A DNA stretch of 64,000 bases from Hippasteria phrygiana (Eukaryota > Echinodermata > Asteroidea > Valvatida > Goniasteridae), in the NCBI GenBank assembly GCA_037893225.1, contig JAZGUH010001235.1, positions 806,001-870,000 of the forward strand, read 5' to 3'. The notes below the pieces were generated by a model. That model was not told the origin of the DNA and did not search any database. It worked only from the letters and a program-made list of their open reading frames with translations. Positions 24,715 to 36,534 of the stretch are shown in pieces. The position numbers and the translations under genes are program-made. The number at the start of each line of letters is the position of its first letter. The stretch's first letter is position 1.

Positions 24715-27700
24715 ATGAAATATCAACCAAATTCAGTAATGTTGACATGTATGGATAGCTTAGATCTGGCGCTACATGTTGCAATTATCGGCGGCTTCTT
24801 AGAGTTAACACTTGTGGAGAAAATTCAAACCTCGCAATGTTTATTTTCTTCCTGGCCACCATCTGTGTGCAGATTACCTCCTATTTATTGCTCCATGCCT
24901 GTCAAAATCCCTGGGGTATGGATTTGCTTTACTCATTCATAATTGCATGAAATATCAACCAAATTCAGTAATTTTGACATGTATGGATAGCTTAGATCTG
25001 GCGCTACATGTTGCAATTATCGGCGGCTTCTTAGAGTTAAAACTTGTGGAGAAAATTCAAACCTCGCAATGTTTATTTTCTTTCCGGCCAACATCTGTGT
25101 ACATGTTACCGTCTATTTATTGCTCCATGCATGTCAAATTCCATGGGGTATGGACTTGCTTTACTCATTCATAATTGCATGAAATATCAACCAAATTCAG
25201 TAATTTTGACATGTATGGATAGCTTAGATCTGGCGCTACATGTTGCAATTATCGGCGGCTTCTTAGAGTTAACACTTGTGGAGAAAATTCAAACCTCGCA
25301 ATGTTTATTTTCTTCCTGGCCACCATCTGTGTGCAGATTACCTCCTATTTATTGCTCCATGCCTGTCAAAATCCCTGGGGTATGGACTTGCTTTACTCAT
25401 TCATAATTGCATGAAATATCAACCAAATTCAGTAATTTTGACATGTATGGATAGCTTAGATCTGGCGCTACATGTTGCAATTATCGGCGGCTTCTTAGAG
25501 TTAAAACTTGTGGAGAAAATTCAAACCTCGCAATGTTTATTTTCTTTCCGGCCAACATCTGTGTACATGTTACCGTCTATTTATTGCTCCATGCATGTCA
25601 AATTCCATGGGGTATGGACTTGCTTTACTCATTCATAATTGCATGAAATATCAACCAAATTCAGTAATTTTGACATGTATGGATAGCTTAGATCTGGCGC
25701 TACATGTTGCAATTATCGGCGGCTTCTTAGAGTTAACACTTGTGGAGAAAATTCAAACCTCGCAATGTTTATTTTCTTCCCGGCCACCATCTGTGTGCAG
25801 ATTACCTTCTATTTATTGCTCCATGTCTGTGAAATTCCCTGGGGTATGGACTTGCTTTACTCATTCATAATTGCATGAAATATCAACCAAATTCAGTAAT
25901 TTTGACATGTATGGATAGCTTAGATCTGGCGCTACATGTTGCAATTATCGGCGGCTTCTTAGAGTTAAAACTTGTGGAGAAAATTCAAACCTCGCAATGT
26001 TTATTTTCTTTCCGGCCAACATCTGTGTACATGTTACCGTCTATTTATTGCTCCATGCATGTCAAATTCCCTGGGGTATGGACTTGCTTTACTCATTCAT
26101 AATTGCATGAAATATCAACCAAATTCAGTAATTTTGACATGTATGGATAGCTTAGATCTGGCGCTACATGTTGCAATTATCGGCGGCTTCTTAGAGTTAA
26201 AACTTGTGGAGAAAATTCAAACCTCGCAATGTTTATTTTCTTTCCGGCCAACATCTGTGTGCAGATTACCTTCTATTTATTGCTCCATGCCTGTCAAATT
26301 CCCTAGGGTATGACTTGCTTTACTCATTCATAATTGCATGAAATATCAACCAAATTCAGTAATGTTGACATGTATGGATAGCTTAGATCTGGCGCTACAT
26401 GTTGCAATTATCGGCGGCTTCTTAGAGTTAACACTTGTGGAGAAAATTCAAACCTCGCAATGTTTATTTTCTTCCTGGCCACCATCTGTGTGCAGATTAC
26501 CTCCTATTTATTGCTCCATGCCTGTCAAAATCCCTGGGGTATGGACTTGCTTTACTCATTCATAATTGCATGAAATATCAACCAAATTCAGTAATTTTGA
26601 CATGTATGGATAGCTTAGATCTGGCGCTACATGTTGCAATTATCGGCGGCTTCTTAGAGTTAAAACTTGTGGAGAAAATTCAAACCTCGCAATGTTTATT
26701 TTCTTTCCGGCCAACATCTGTGTACATGTTACCGTCTATTTATTGCTCCATGCATGTCAAATTCCATGGGGTATGGACTTGCTTTACTCATTCATAATTG
26801 CATGAAATATCAACCAAATTCAGTAATTTTGACATGTATGGATAGCTTAGATCTGGCGCTACATGTTGCAATTATCGGCGGCTTCTTAGAGTTAACACTT
26901 GTGGAGAAAATTCAAACCTCGCAATGTTTATTTTCTTCCCGGCCACCATCTGTGTGCAGATTACCTTCTATTTATTGCTCCATGTCTGTGAAATTCCCTG
27001 GGGTATGGACTTGCTTTACTCATTCATAATTGCATGAAATATCAACCAAATTCAGTAATTTTGACATGTATGGATAGCTTAGATCTGGCGCTACATGTTG
27101 CAATTATCGGCGGCTTCTTAGAGTTAAAACTTGTGGAGAAAATTCAAACCTCGCAATGTTTATTTTCTTTCCGGCCAACATCTGTGTGCAGATTACCTTC
27201 TATTTATTGCTCCATGTCTGTGAAATTCCCTGGGGTATGGACTTGCTTTACTCATTCATAATTGCATGAAATATCAACCAAATTCAGTAATTTTGACATG
27301 TATGGATAGCTTAGATCTGGCGCTACATGTTGCAATTATCGGCGGCTTCTTAGAGTTAAAACTTGTGGAGAAAATTCAAACCTCGCAATGTTTATTTTCT
27401 TTCCGGCCAACATCTGTGTGCAGATTACCTTCTATTTATTGCTCCATGTCTGTGAAATTCCCTGGGGTATGGACTTGCTTTACTCATTCATAATTGCATG
27501 AAATATCAACCAAATTCAGTAATTTTGACATGTATGGATAGCTTAGATCTGGCGCTACATGTTGCAATTATCGGCGGCTTCTTAGAGTTAAAACTTGTGG
27601 AGAAAATTCAAACCTCGCAATGTTTATTTTCTTTCCGGCCAACATCTGTGTACATGTTACCGTCTATTTATTGCTCCATGCATGTCAAATTCCATGGGGT

Positions 27701-27960
27701 ATGGACTTGCTTTACTCATTCATAATTGCATGAAATATCAACCAAATTCAGTAATTTTGACATGTATGGATAGCTTAGATCTGGCGCTACATGTTGCAAT
27801 TATCGGCGGCTTCTTAGAGTTAACACTTGTGGAGAAAATTCAAACCTCGCAATGTTTATTTTCTTTCCGGCCAACATCTGTGTGCATATTACCTTCTATT
27901 TATTGCTCCATGCCTGTCAAATTCCCTAGGGTATGACTTGCTTTACTCATTCATAATTGC
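24715..27960. repeat. Zone 1 HOR copy, 14-mer, 3246 bp (last copy)
   Basis: Order Bmi-A-B-A-C-A'-D'-Bm-A-C-E-E-A-Dt. After it the order changes to C-D-B-F, the end of this HOR family in the window. Confidence 0.9.
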
Positions 27961-28887
27961 ATGAAATATCAACCAAATTCAGTAATTTTGACATGTATGG
28001 ATAGCTTAGATCTGGCGCTACATGTTGCAATTATCGGCGGCTTCTTAGAGTTAACACTTGTGGAGAAAATTCAAACCTCGCAATGTTTATTTTCTTCCCG
28101 GCCACCATCTGTGTGCAGATTACCTTCTATTTATTGCTCCATGTCTGTGAAATTCCCTGGGGTATGGACTTGCTTTACTCATTCATAATTGCATGAAATA
28201 TCAACCAAATTCAGTAATTTTGACAGGTATGGATAGCTTAGATCTGGCGCTACATGTTGCAATTATCGGCGGCTTCTTAGAGTTAAAACTTGTGGAGAAA
28301 ATTCAAACCTCGCAATGTTTATTTTCTTTCCGGCCAACATCTGTGTGCATATTACCTTCTATTTATTGCTCCATGCCTGTCAAATTCCCTAGGGTATGAC
28401 TTGCTTTACTCATTCATAATTGCATGAAATATCAACCAAATTCAGTAATTTTGACATGTATGGATAGCTTAGATCTGGCGCTACATGTTGCAATTATCGG
28501 CGGCTTCTTAGAGTTAACACTTGTGGAGAAAATTCAAACCTCGCAATGTTTATTTTCTTCCTGGCCACCATCTGTGTGCAGATTACCTCCTATTTATTGC
28601 TCCATGCCTGTCAAAATCCCTGGGGTATGGACTTGCTTTACTCATTCATAATTGCATGAAATATCAACCAAATTCAGTAATTTTGACATGTATGGATAGC
28701 TTAGATCTGGCGCTACATGTTGCAATTATCGGCGGCTTCTTAGAGTTAACACTTGTGGAGAAAATTCAAACCTCGCAATGTTTATTTTCTTCCCGGCCAC
28801 CATCTGTGTGCAGATTACCTTTTATTTATTGCTCCATGCCTGTCAAAATCCCTGGGGTATGGACTTGCTTTACTCATTCATAATTGC
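27961..28887. repeat. 927-bp module C-D-B-F, copy 2
   Basis: Four monomers starting at 27961, 28193, 28424 and 28656. The D carries T34G at base 28226, shared in this window only with base 405. Confidence 0.88.
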
Positions 28888-31800
28888 ATGAAATATCAAC
28901 CAAATTCAGTAATTTTGACATGTATGGATAGCTTAGATCTGGCGCTACATGTTGCAATTATCGGCGGCTTCTTAGAGTTAAAACTTGTGGAGAAAATTCA
29001 AACCTCGCAATGTTTATTTTCTTTCCGGCCAACATCTGTGTGCATATTACCTTCTATTTATTGCTCCATGCCTGTCAAATTCCCTAGGGTATGACTTGCT
29101 TTACTCATTCATAATTGCATGAAATATCAACCAAATTCAGTAATGTTGACATGTATGGATAGCTTAGATCTGGCGCTACATGTTGCAATTATCGGCGGCT
29201 TCTTAGAGTTAACACTTGTGGAGAAAATTCAAACCTCGCAATGTTTATTTTCTTCCTGGCCACCATCTGTGTGCAGATTACCTCCTATTTATTGCTCCAT
29301 GCCTGTCAAAATCCCTGGGGTATGGACTTGCTTTACTCATTCATAATTGCATGAAATATCTACCAAATTCAGTAATTTTGACATGTATGGATAGCTTAGA
29401 TCTGGCGCTACATGTTGCAATTATCGGCGGCTTCTTAGAGTTAAAACTTGTGGAGAAAATTCAAACCTCGCAATGTTTATTTTCTTTCCGGCCAACATCT
29501 GTGTACATGTTACCGTCTATTTATTGCTCCATGCATGTCAAATTCCATGGGGTATGGACTTGCTTTACTCATTCATAATTGCATGAAATATCAACCAAAT
29601 TCAGTAATTTTGACATGTATGGATAGCTTAGATCTGGCGCTACATGTTGCAATTATCGGCGGCTTCTTAGAGTTAACACTTGTGGAGAAAATTCAAACCT
29701 CGCAATGTTTATTTTCTTCCTGGCCACCATCTGTGTGCAGATTACCTCCTATTTATTGCTCCATGCCTGTCAAAATCCCTGGGGTATGGACTTGCTTTAC
29801 TCATTCATAATTGCATGAAATATCAACCAAATTCAGTAATTTTGACATGTATGGATAGCTTAGATCTGGCGCTACATGTTGCAATTATCGGCGGCTTCTT
29901 AGAGTTAAAACTTGTGGAGAAAATTCAAACCTCGCAATGTTTATTTTCTTTCCGGCCAACATCTGTGTACATGTTACCGTCTATTTATTGCTCCATGCAT
30001 GTCAAATTCCATGGGGTATGGACTTGCTTTACTCATTCATAATTGCATGAAATATCAACCAAATTCAGTAATTTTGACATGTATGGATAGCTTAGATCTG
30101 GCGCTACATGTTGCAATTATCGGCGGCTTCTTAGAGTTAACACTTGTGGAGAAAATTCAAACCTCGCAATGTTTATTTTCTTCCCGGCCACCATCTGTGT
30201 GCAGATTACCTTCTATTTATTGCTCCATGTCTGTGAAATTCCCTGGGGTATGGACTTGCTTTACTCATTCATAATTGCATGAAATATCAACCAAATTCAG
30301 TAATTTTGACATGTATGGATAGCTTAGATCTGGCGCTACATGTTGCAATTATCGGCGGCTTCTTAGAGTTAAAACTTGTGGAGAAAATTCAAACCTCGCA
30401 ATGTTTATTTTCTTTCCGGCCAACATCTGTGTGCATATTACCTTCTATTTATTGCTCCATGCCTGTCAAATTCCCTAGGGTATGACTTGCTTTACTCATT
30501 CATAATTGCATGAAATATCAACCAAATTCAGTAATTTTGACATGTATGGATAGCTTAGATCTGGCGCTACATGTTGCAATTATCGGCGGCTTCTTAGAGT
30601 TAACACTTGTGGAGAAAATTCAAACCTCGCAATGTTTATTTTCTTCCTGGCCACCATCTGTGTGCAGATTACCTCCTATTTATTGCTCCATGCCTGTCAA
30701 AATCCCTGGGGTATGGACTTGCTTTACTCATTCATAATTGCATGAAATATCAACCAAATTCAGTAATTTTGACATGTATGGATAGCTTAGATCTGGCGCT
30801 ACATGTTGCAATTATCGGCGGCTTCTTAGAGTTAAAACTTGTGGAGAAAATTCAAACCTCGCAATGTTTATTTTCTTTCCGGCCAACATCTGTGTACATG
30901 TTACCGTCTATTTATTGCTCCATGCATGTCAAATTCCATGGGGTATGGACTTGCTTTACTCATTCATAATTGCATGAAATATCAACCAAATTCAGTAATT
31001 TTGACATGTATGGATAGCTTAGATCTGGCGCTACATGTTGCAATTATCGGCGGCTTCTTAGAGTTAACATTTGTGGAGAAAATTCAAACCTCGCAATGTT
31101 TATTTTCTTCCCGGCCACCATCTGTGTGCAGATTACCTTCTATTTATTGCTCCATGTCTGTGAAATTCCCTGGGGTATGGACTTGCTTTACTCATTCATA
31201 ATTGCATGAAATATCAACCAAATTCAGTAATTTTGACATGTATGGATAGCTTAGATCTGGCGCTACATGTTGCAATTATCGGCGGCTTCTTAGAGTTAAA
31301 ACTTGTGGAGAAAATTCAAACCTCGCAATGTTTATTTTCTTTCCGGCCAACATCTGTGTGCATATTACCTTCTATTTATTGCTCCATGCCTGTCAAATTC
31401 CCTAGGGTATGACTTGCTTTACTCATTCATAATTGCATGAAATATCAACCAAATTCAGTAATTTTGACATGTATGGATAGCTTAGATCTGGCGCTACATG
31501 TTGCAATTAGCGGCGGCTTCTTAGAGTTAACACTTGTGGAGAAAATTCAAACCTCGCAATGTTTATTTTCTTCCTGGCCACCATCTGTGTGCAGATTACC
31601 TCCTATTTATTGCTCCATGCCTGTCAAAATCCCTGGGGTATGGACTTGCTTTACTCATTCATAATTGCATGAAATATCAACCAAATTCAGTAATTTTGAC
31701 ATGTATGGATAGCTTAGATCTGGCGCTACATGTTGCAATTATCGGCGGCTTCTTAGAGTTAAAACTTGTGGAGAAAATTCAAACCTCGCAATGTTTATTT

Positions 31801-31900
31801 TCTTTCCGGCCAACATCTGTGTACATGTTACCGTCTATTTATTGCTCCATGCATGTCAAATTCCATGGGGTATGGACTTGCTTTACTCATTCATAATTGC

Positions 31901-32131
31901 ATGAAATATCAACCAAATTCAGTAATTTTGACATGTATGGATAGCTTAGATCTGGCGCTACATGTTGCAATTATCGGCGGCTTCTTAGAGTTAAAACTTG
32001 TGGAGAAAATTCAAACCTCGCAATGTTTATTTTCTTTCCGGCCAACATCTGTGTACATGTTACCGTCTATTTATTGCTCCATGCATGTCAAATTCCCTGG
32101 GGTATGACTTGCTTTACTCATTCATAATTGC
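31901..32131 (+). repeat. Fusion monomer, A' body with D-type end (231 bp)
   Basis: All diagnostic positions through 199 are A', but the one-G deletion of class D follows (ccctggggtatgac). Elsewhere the order A-A'-D-Bm is common (for example 5473-6399); here it is A-[this unit]-Bm. A crossover between A' and D within positions 199-206 with loss of one unit explains both facts. An independent G deletion in an A' monomer is the alternative. Confidence 0.82.
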
Positions 32132-35100
32132 ATGAAATATCAACCAAATTCAGTAATGTTGACATGTATGGATAGCTTAGATCTGGCGCTACATGTTGCA
32201 ATTATCGGCGGCTTCTTAGAGTTAACACTTGTGGAGAAAATTCAAACCTCGCAATGTTTATTTTCTTCCTGGCCACCATCTGTGTGCAGATTACCTCCTA
32301 TTTATTGCTCCATGCCTGTCAAAATCCCTGGGGTATGGACTTGCTTTACTCATTCATAATTGCATGAAATATCTACCAAATTCAGTAATTTTGACATGTA
32401 TGGATAGCTTAGATCTGGCGCTACATGTTGCAATTATCGGCGGCTTCTTAGAGTTAAAACTTGTGGAGAAAATTCAAACCTCGCAATGTTTATTTTCTTT
32501 CCGGCCAACATCTGTGTACATGTTACCGTCTATTTATTGCTCCATGCATGTCAAATTCCATGGGGTATGGACTTGCTTTACTCATTCATAATTGCATGAA
32601 ATATCAACCAAATTCAGTAATTTTGACATGTATGGATAGCTTAGATCTGGCGCTACATGTTGCAATTATCGGCGGCTTCTTAGAGTTAACACTTGTGGAG
32701 AAAATTCAAACCTCGCAATGTTTATTTTCTTCCCGGCCACCATCTGTGTGCAGATTACCTTCTATTTATTGCTCCATGTCTGTGAAATTCCCTGGGGTAT
32801 GGACTTGCTTTACTCATTCATAATTGCATGAAATATCAACCAAATTCAGTAATTTTGACATGTATGGATAGCTTAGATCTGGCGCTACATGTTGCAATTA
32901 TCGGCGGCTTCTTAGAGTTAAAACTTGTGGAGAAAATTCAAACCTCGCAATGTTTATTTTCTTTCCGGCCAACATCTGTGTGCATATTACCTTCTATTTA
33001 TTGCTCCATGCCTGTCAAATTCCCTAGGGTATGACTTGCTTTACTCATTCATAATTGCATGAAATATCAACCAAATTCAGTAATTTTGACATGTATGGAT
33101 AGCTTAGATCTGGCGCTACATGTTGCAATTATCGGCGGCTTCTTAGAGTTAAAACTTGTGGAGAAAATTCAAACCTCGCAATGTTTATTTTCTTTCCGGC
33201 CAACATCTGTGTACATGTTACCGTCTATTTATTGCTCCATGCATGTCAAATTCCATGGGGTATGGACTTGCTTTACTCATTCATAATTGCATGAAATATC
33301 AACCAAATTCAGTAATTTTGACATGTATGGATAGCTTAGATCTGGCGCTACATGTTGCAATTATCGGCGGCTTCTTAGAGTTAAAACTTGTGGAGAAAAT
33401 TCAAACCTCGCAATGTTTATTTTCTTTCCGGCCAACATCTGTGTACATGTTACCGTCTATTTATTGCTCCATGCATGTCAAATTCCCTGGGGTATGGACT
33501 TGCTTTACTCATTCATAATTGCATGAAATATCAACCAAATTCAGTAATTTTGACATGTATGGATAGCTTAGATCTGGCGCTACATGTTGCAATTATCGGC
33601 GGCTTCTTAGAGTTAAAACTTGTGGAGAAAATTCAAACCTCGCAATGTTTATTTTCTTTCCGGCAAACATCTGTGTACATGTTACCGTCTATTTATTGCT
33701 CCATGCATGTCAAATTCCATGGGGTATGGACTTGCTTTACTCATTCATAATTGCATGAAATATCAACCAAATTCAGTAATTTTGACATGTATGGATAGCT
33801 TAGATCTGGCGCTACATGTTGCAATTATCGGCGGCTTCTTAGAGTTAAAACTTGTGGAGAAAATTCAAACCTCGCAATGTTTATTTTCTTTCCGGCCAAC
33901 ATCTGTGTGCATATTACCTTCTATTTATTGCTCCATGCCTGTCAAATTCCCTAGGGTATGACTTGCTTTACTCATTCATAATTGCATGAAATATCAACCA
34001 AATTCAGTAATTTTGACATGTATGGATAGCTTAGATCTGGCGCTACATGTTGCAATTATCGGCGGCTTCTTAGAGTTAACACTTGTGGAGAAAATTCAAA
34101 CCTCGCAATGTTTATTTTCTTCCTGGCCACCATCTGTGTGCAGATTACCTCCTATTTATTGCTCCATGCCTGTCAAAATCCCTGGGGTATGGACTTGCTT
34201 TACTCATTCATAATTGCATGAAATATCAACCAAATTCAGTAATTTTGACATGTATGGATAGCTTAGATCTGGCGCTACATGTTGCAATTATCGGCGGCTT
34301 CTTAGAGTTAAAACTTGTGGAGAAAATTCAAACCTCGCAATGTTTATTTTCTTTCCGGCCAACATCTGTGTACATGTTACCGTCTATTTATTGCTCCATG
34401 CATGTCAAATTACATGGGGTATGGACTTGCTTTACTCATTCATAATTGCATGAAATATCAACCAAATTCAGTAATTTTGACATGTATGGATAGCTTAGAT
34501 CTGGCGCTACATGTTGCAATTATCGGCGGCTTCTTAGAGTTAAAACTTGTGGAGAAAATTCAAACCTCGCAATGTTTATTTTCTTTCCGGCCAACATCTG
34601 TGTGCATATTACCTTCTATTTATTGCTCCATGCCTGTCAAATTCCCTAGGGTATGACTTGCTTTACTCATTCATAATTGCATGAAATATCAACCAAATTC
34701 AGTAATGTTGACATGTATGGATAGCTTAGATCTGGCGCTACATGTTGCAATTATCGGCGGCTTCTTAGAGTTAACACTTGTGGAGAAAATTCAAACCTCG
34801 CAATGTTTATTTTCTTCCTGGCCACCATCTGTGTGCAGATTACCTCCTATTTATTGCTCCATGCCTGTCAAAATCCCTGGGGTATGGACTTGCTTTACTC
34901 ATTCATAATTGCATGAAATATCAACCAAATTCAGTAATTTTGACATGTATGGATAGCTTAGATCTGGCGCTACATGTTGCAATTATCGGCGGCTTCTTAG
35001 AGTTAAAACTTGTGGAGAAAATTCAAACCTCGCAATGTTTATTTTCTTTCCGGCCAACATCTGTGTACATGTTACCGTCTATTTATTGCTCCATGCATGT

Positions 35101-35608
35101 CAAATTCCATGGGGTATGGACTTGCTTTACTCATTCATAATTGCATGAAATATCAACCAAATTCAGTAATTTTGACATGTATGGATAGCTTAGATCTGGC
35201 GCTACATGTTGCAATTATCGGCGGCTTCTTAGAGTTAAAACTTGTGGAGAAAATTCAAACCTCGCAATGTTTATTTTCTTTCCGGCCAACATCTGTGTAC
35301 ATGTTACCGTCTATTTATTGCTCCATGCATGTCAAATTCCATGGGGTATGGACTTGCTTTACTCATTCATAATTGCATGAAATATCAACCAAATTCAGTA
35401 ATTTTGACATGTATGGATAGCTTAGATCTGGCGCTACATGTTGCAATTATCGGCGGCTTCTTAGAGTTAAAACTTGTGGAGAAAATTCAAACCTCGCAAT
35501 GTTTATTTTCTTTCCGGCCAACATCTGTGTACATGTTACCGTCTATTTATTGCTCCATGCATGTCAAATTCCCTGGGGTATGGACTTGCTTTACTCATTC
35601 ATAATTGC

Positions 35609-36071
35609 ATGAAATATCAACCAAATTCAGTAATTTTGACATGTATGGATAGCTTAGATCTGGCGCTACATGTTGCAATTATCGGCGGCTTCTTAGAGTT
35701 AAAACTTGTGGAGAAAATTCAAACCTCGCAATGTTTATTTTCTTTCCGGCAAACATCTGTGTACATGTTACCGTCTATTTATTGCTCCATGCATGTCAAA
35801 TTCCATGGGGTATGGACTTGCTTTACTCATTCATAATTGCATGAAATATCAACCAAATTCAGTAATTTTGACATGTATGGATAGCTTAGATCTGGCGCTA
35901 CATGTTGCAATTATCGGCGGCTTCTTAGAGTTAACACTTGTGGAGAAAATTCAAACCTCGCAATGTTTATTTTCTTTCCGGCCAACATCTGTGTGCATAT
36001 TACCTTCTATTTATTGCTCCATGCCTGTCAAATTCCCTAGGGTATGACTTGCTTTACTCATTCATAATTGC
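35609..36071. repeat. 463-bp dimer A-Dt, left copy of a tandem duplication
   Basis: Class A with private C143A (base 35751) followed by Dt. It is repeated directly at 36072-36534. The left A has A95, the right one C95. Confidence 0.87.
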
Positions 36072-36534
36072 ATGAAATATCAACCAAATTCAGTAATTTT
36101 GACATGTATGGATAGCTTAGATCTGGCGCTACATGTTGCAATTATCGGCGGCTTCTTAGAGTTAACACTTGTGGAGAAAATTCAAACCTCGCAATGTTTA
36201 TTTTCTTTCCGGCAAACATCTGTGTACATGTTACCGTCTATTTATTGCTCCATGCATGTCAAATTCCATGGGGTATGGACTTGCTTTACTCATTCATAAT
36301 TGCATGAAATATCAACCAAATTCAGTAATTTTGACATGTATGGATAGCTTAGATCTGGCGCTACATGTTGCAATTATCGGCGGCTTCTTAGAGTTAACAC
36401 TTGTGGAGAAAATTCAAACCTCGCAATGTTTATTTTCTTTCCGGCCAACATCTGTGTGCATATTACCTTCTATTTATTGCTCCATGCCTGTCAAATTCCC
36501 TAGGGTATGACTTGCTTTACTCATTCATAATTGC
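36072..36534. repeat. 463-bp dimer A(C95)-Dt, right copy of a tandem duplication
   Basis: The first monomer (36072-36303) has C95, like the B monomer that follows the dimer at 36535, and the A-type right part with the private C143A (base 36214). It is the product expected if the left part of that B recombined with the right part of the A at 35609. This is the only class A unit in the window with C95. Confidence 0.87.

Larger units (their letters stand above)
5241..27960. repeat. Array zone 1: HOR family with Bmi and E monomers
   Basis: The zone opens with Bm-A-A'-D (5241-6167) and then holds seven HOR copies starting at each Bmi or Bi: 6168, 8718, 12427, 15672, 18918, 21933, 24715. The shared core is Bmi-A-B-A-C-A'-D'-Bm-A-C-E. 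Copies end either in E-D (12-mer type) or in E-E-A-Dt (14-mer type). T209 is found only here; class E is otherwise seen only once, at 1763. Confidence 0.9.
27961..36534. repeat. Array zone 2: disordered monomers with local duplications
   Basis: Classes in three runs. First: C, D, B, F, D, Bm, A, B, A, C, D, B. Second: A, C, D, B, A, A' (231 bp), Bm, A, C, D, A, A'. Third: A, D, B, A, D, Bm, A, A, A', A, Dt, A (C95), Dt. Private mutations shared at a distance (A11T at 29361 and 32374; C143A at 33665, 35751 and 36214) show that pieces of the zone were copied recently. No E, BV, G or T209 occurs here. Confidence 0.85.
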
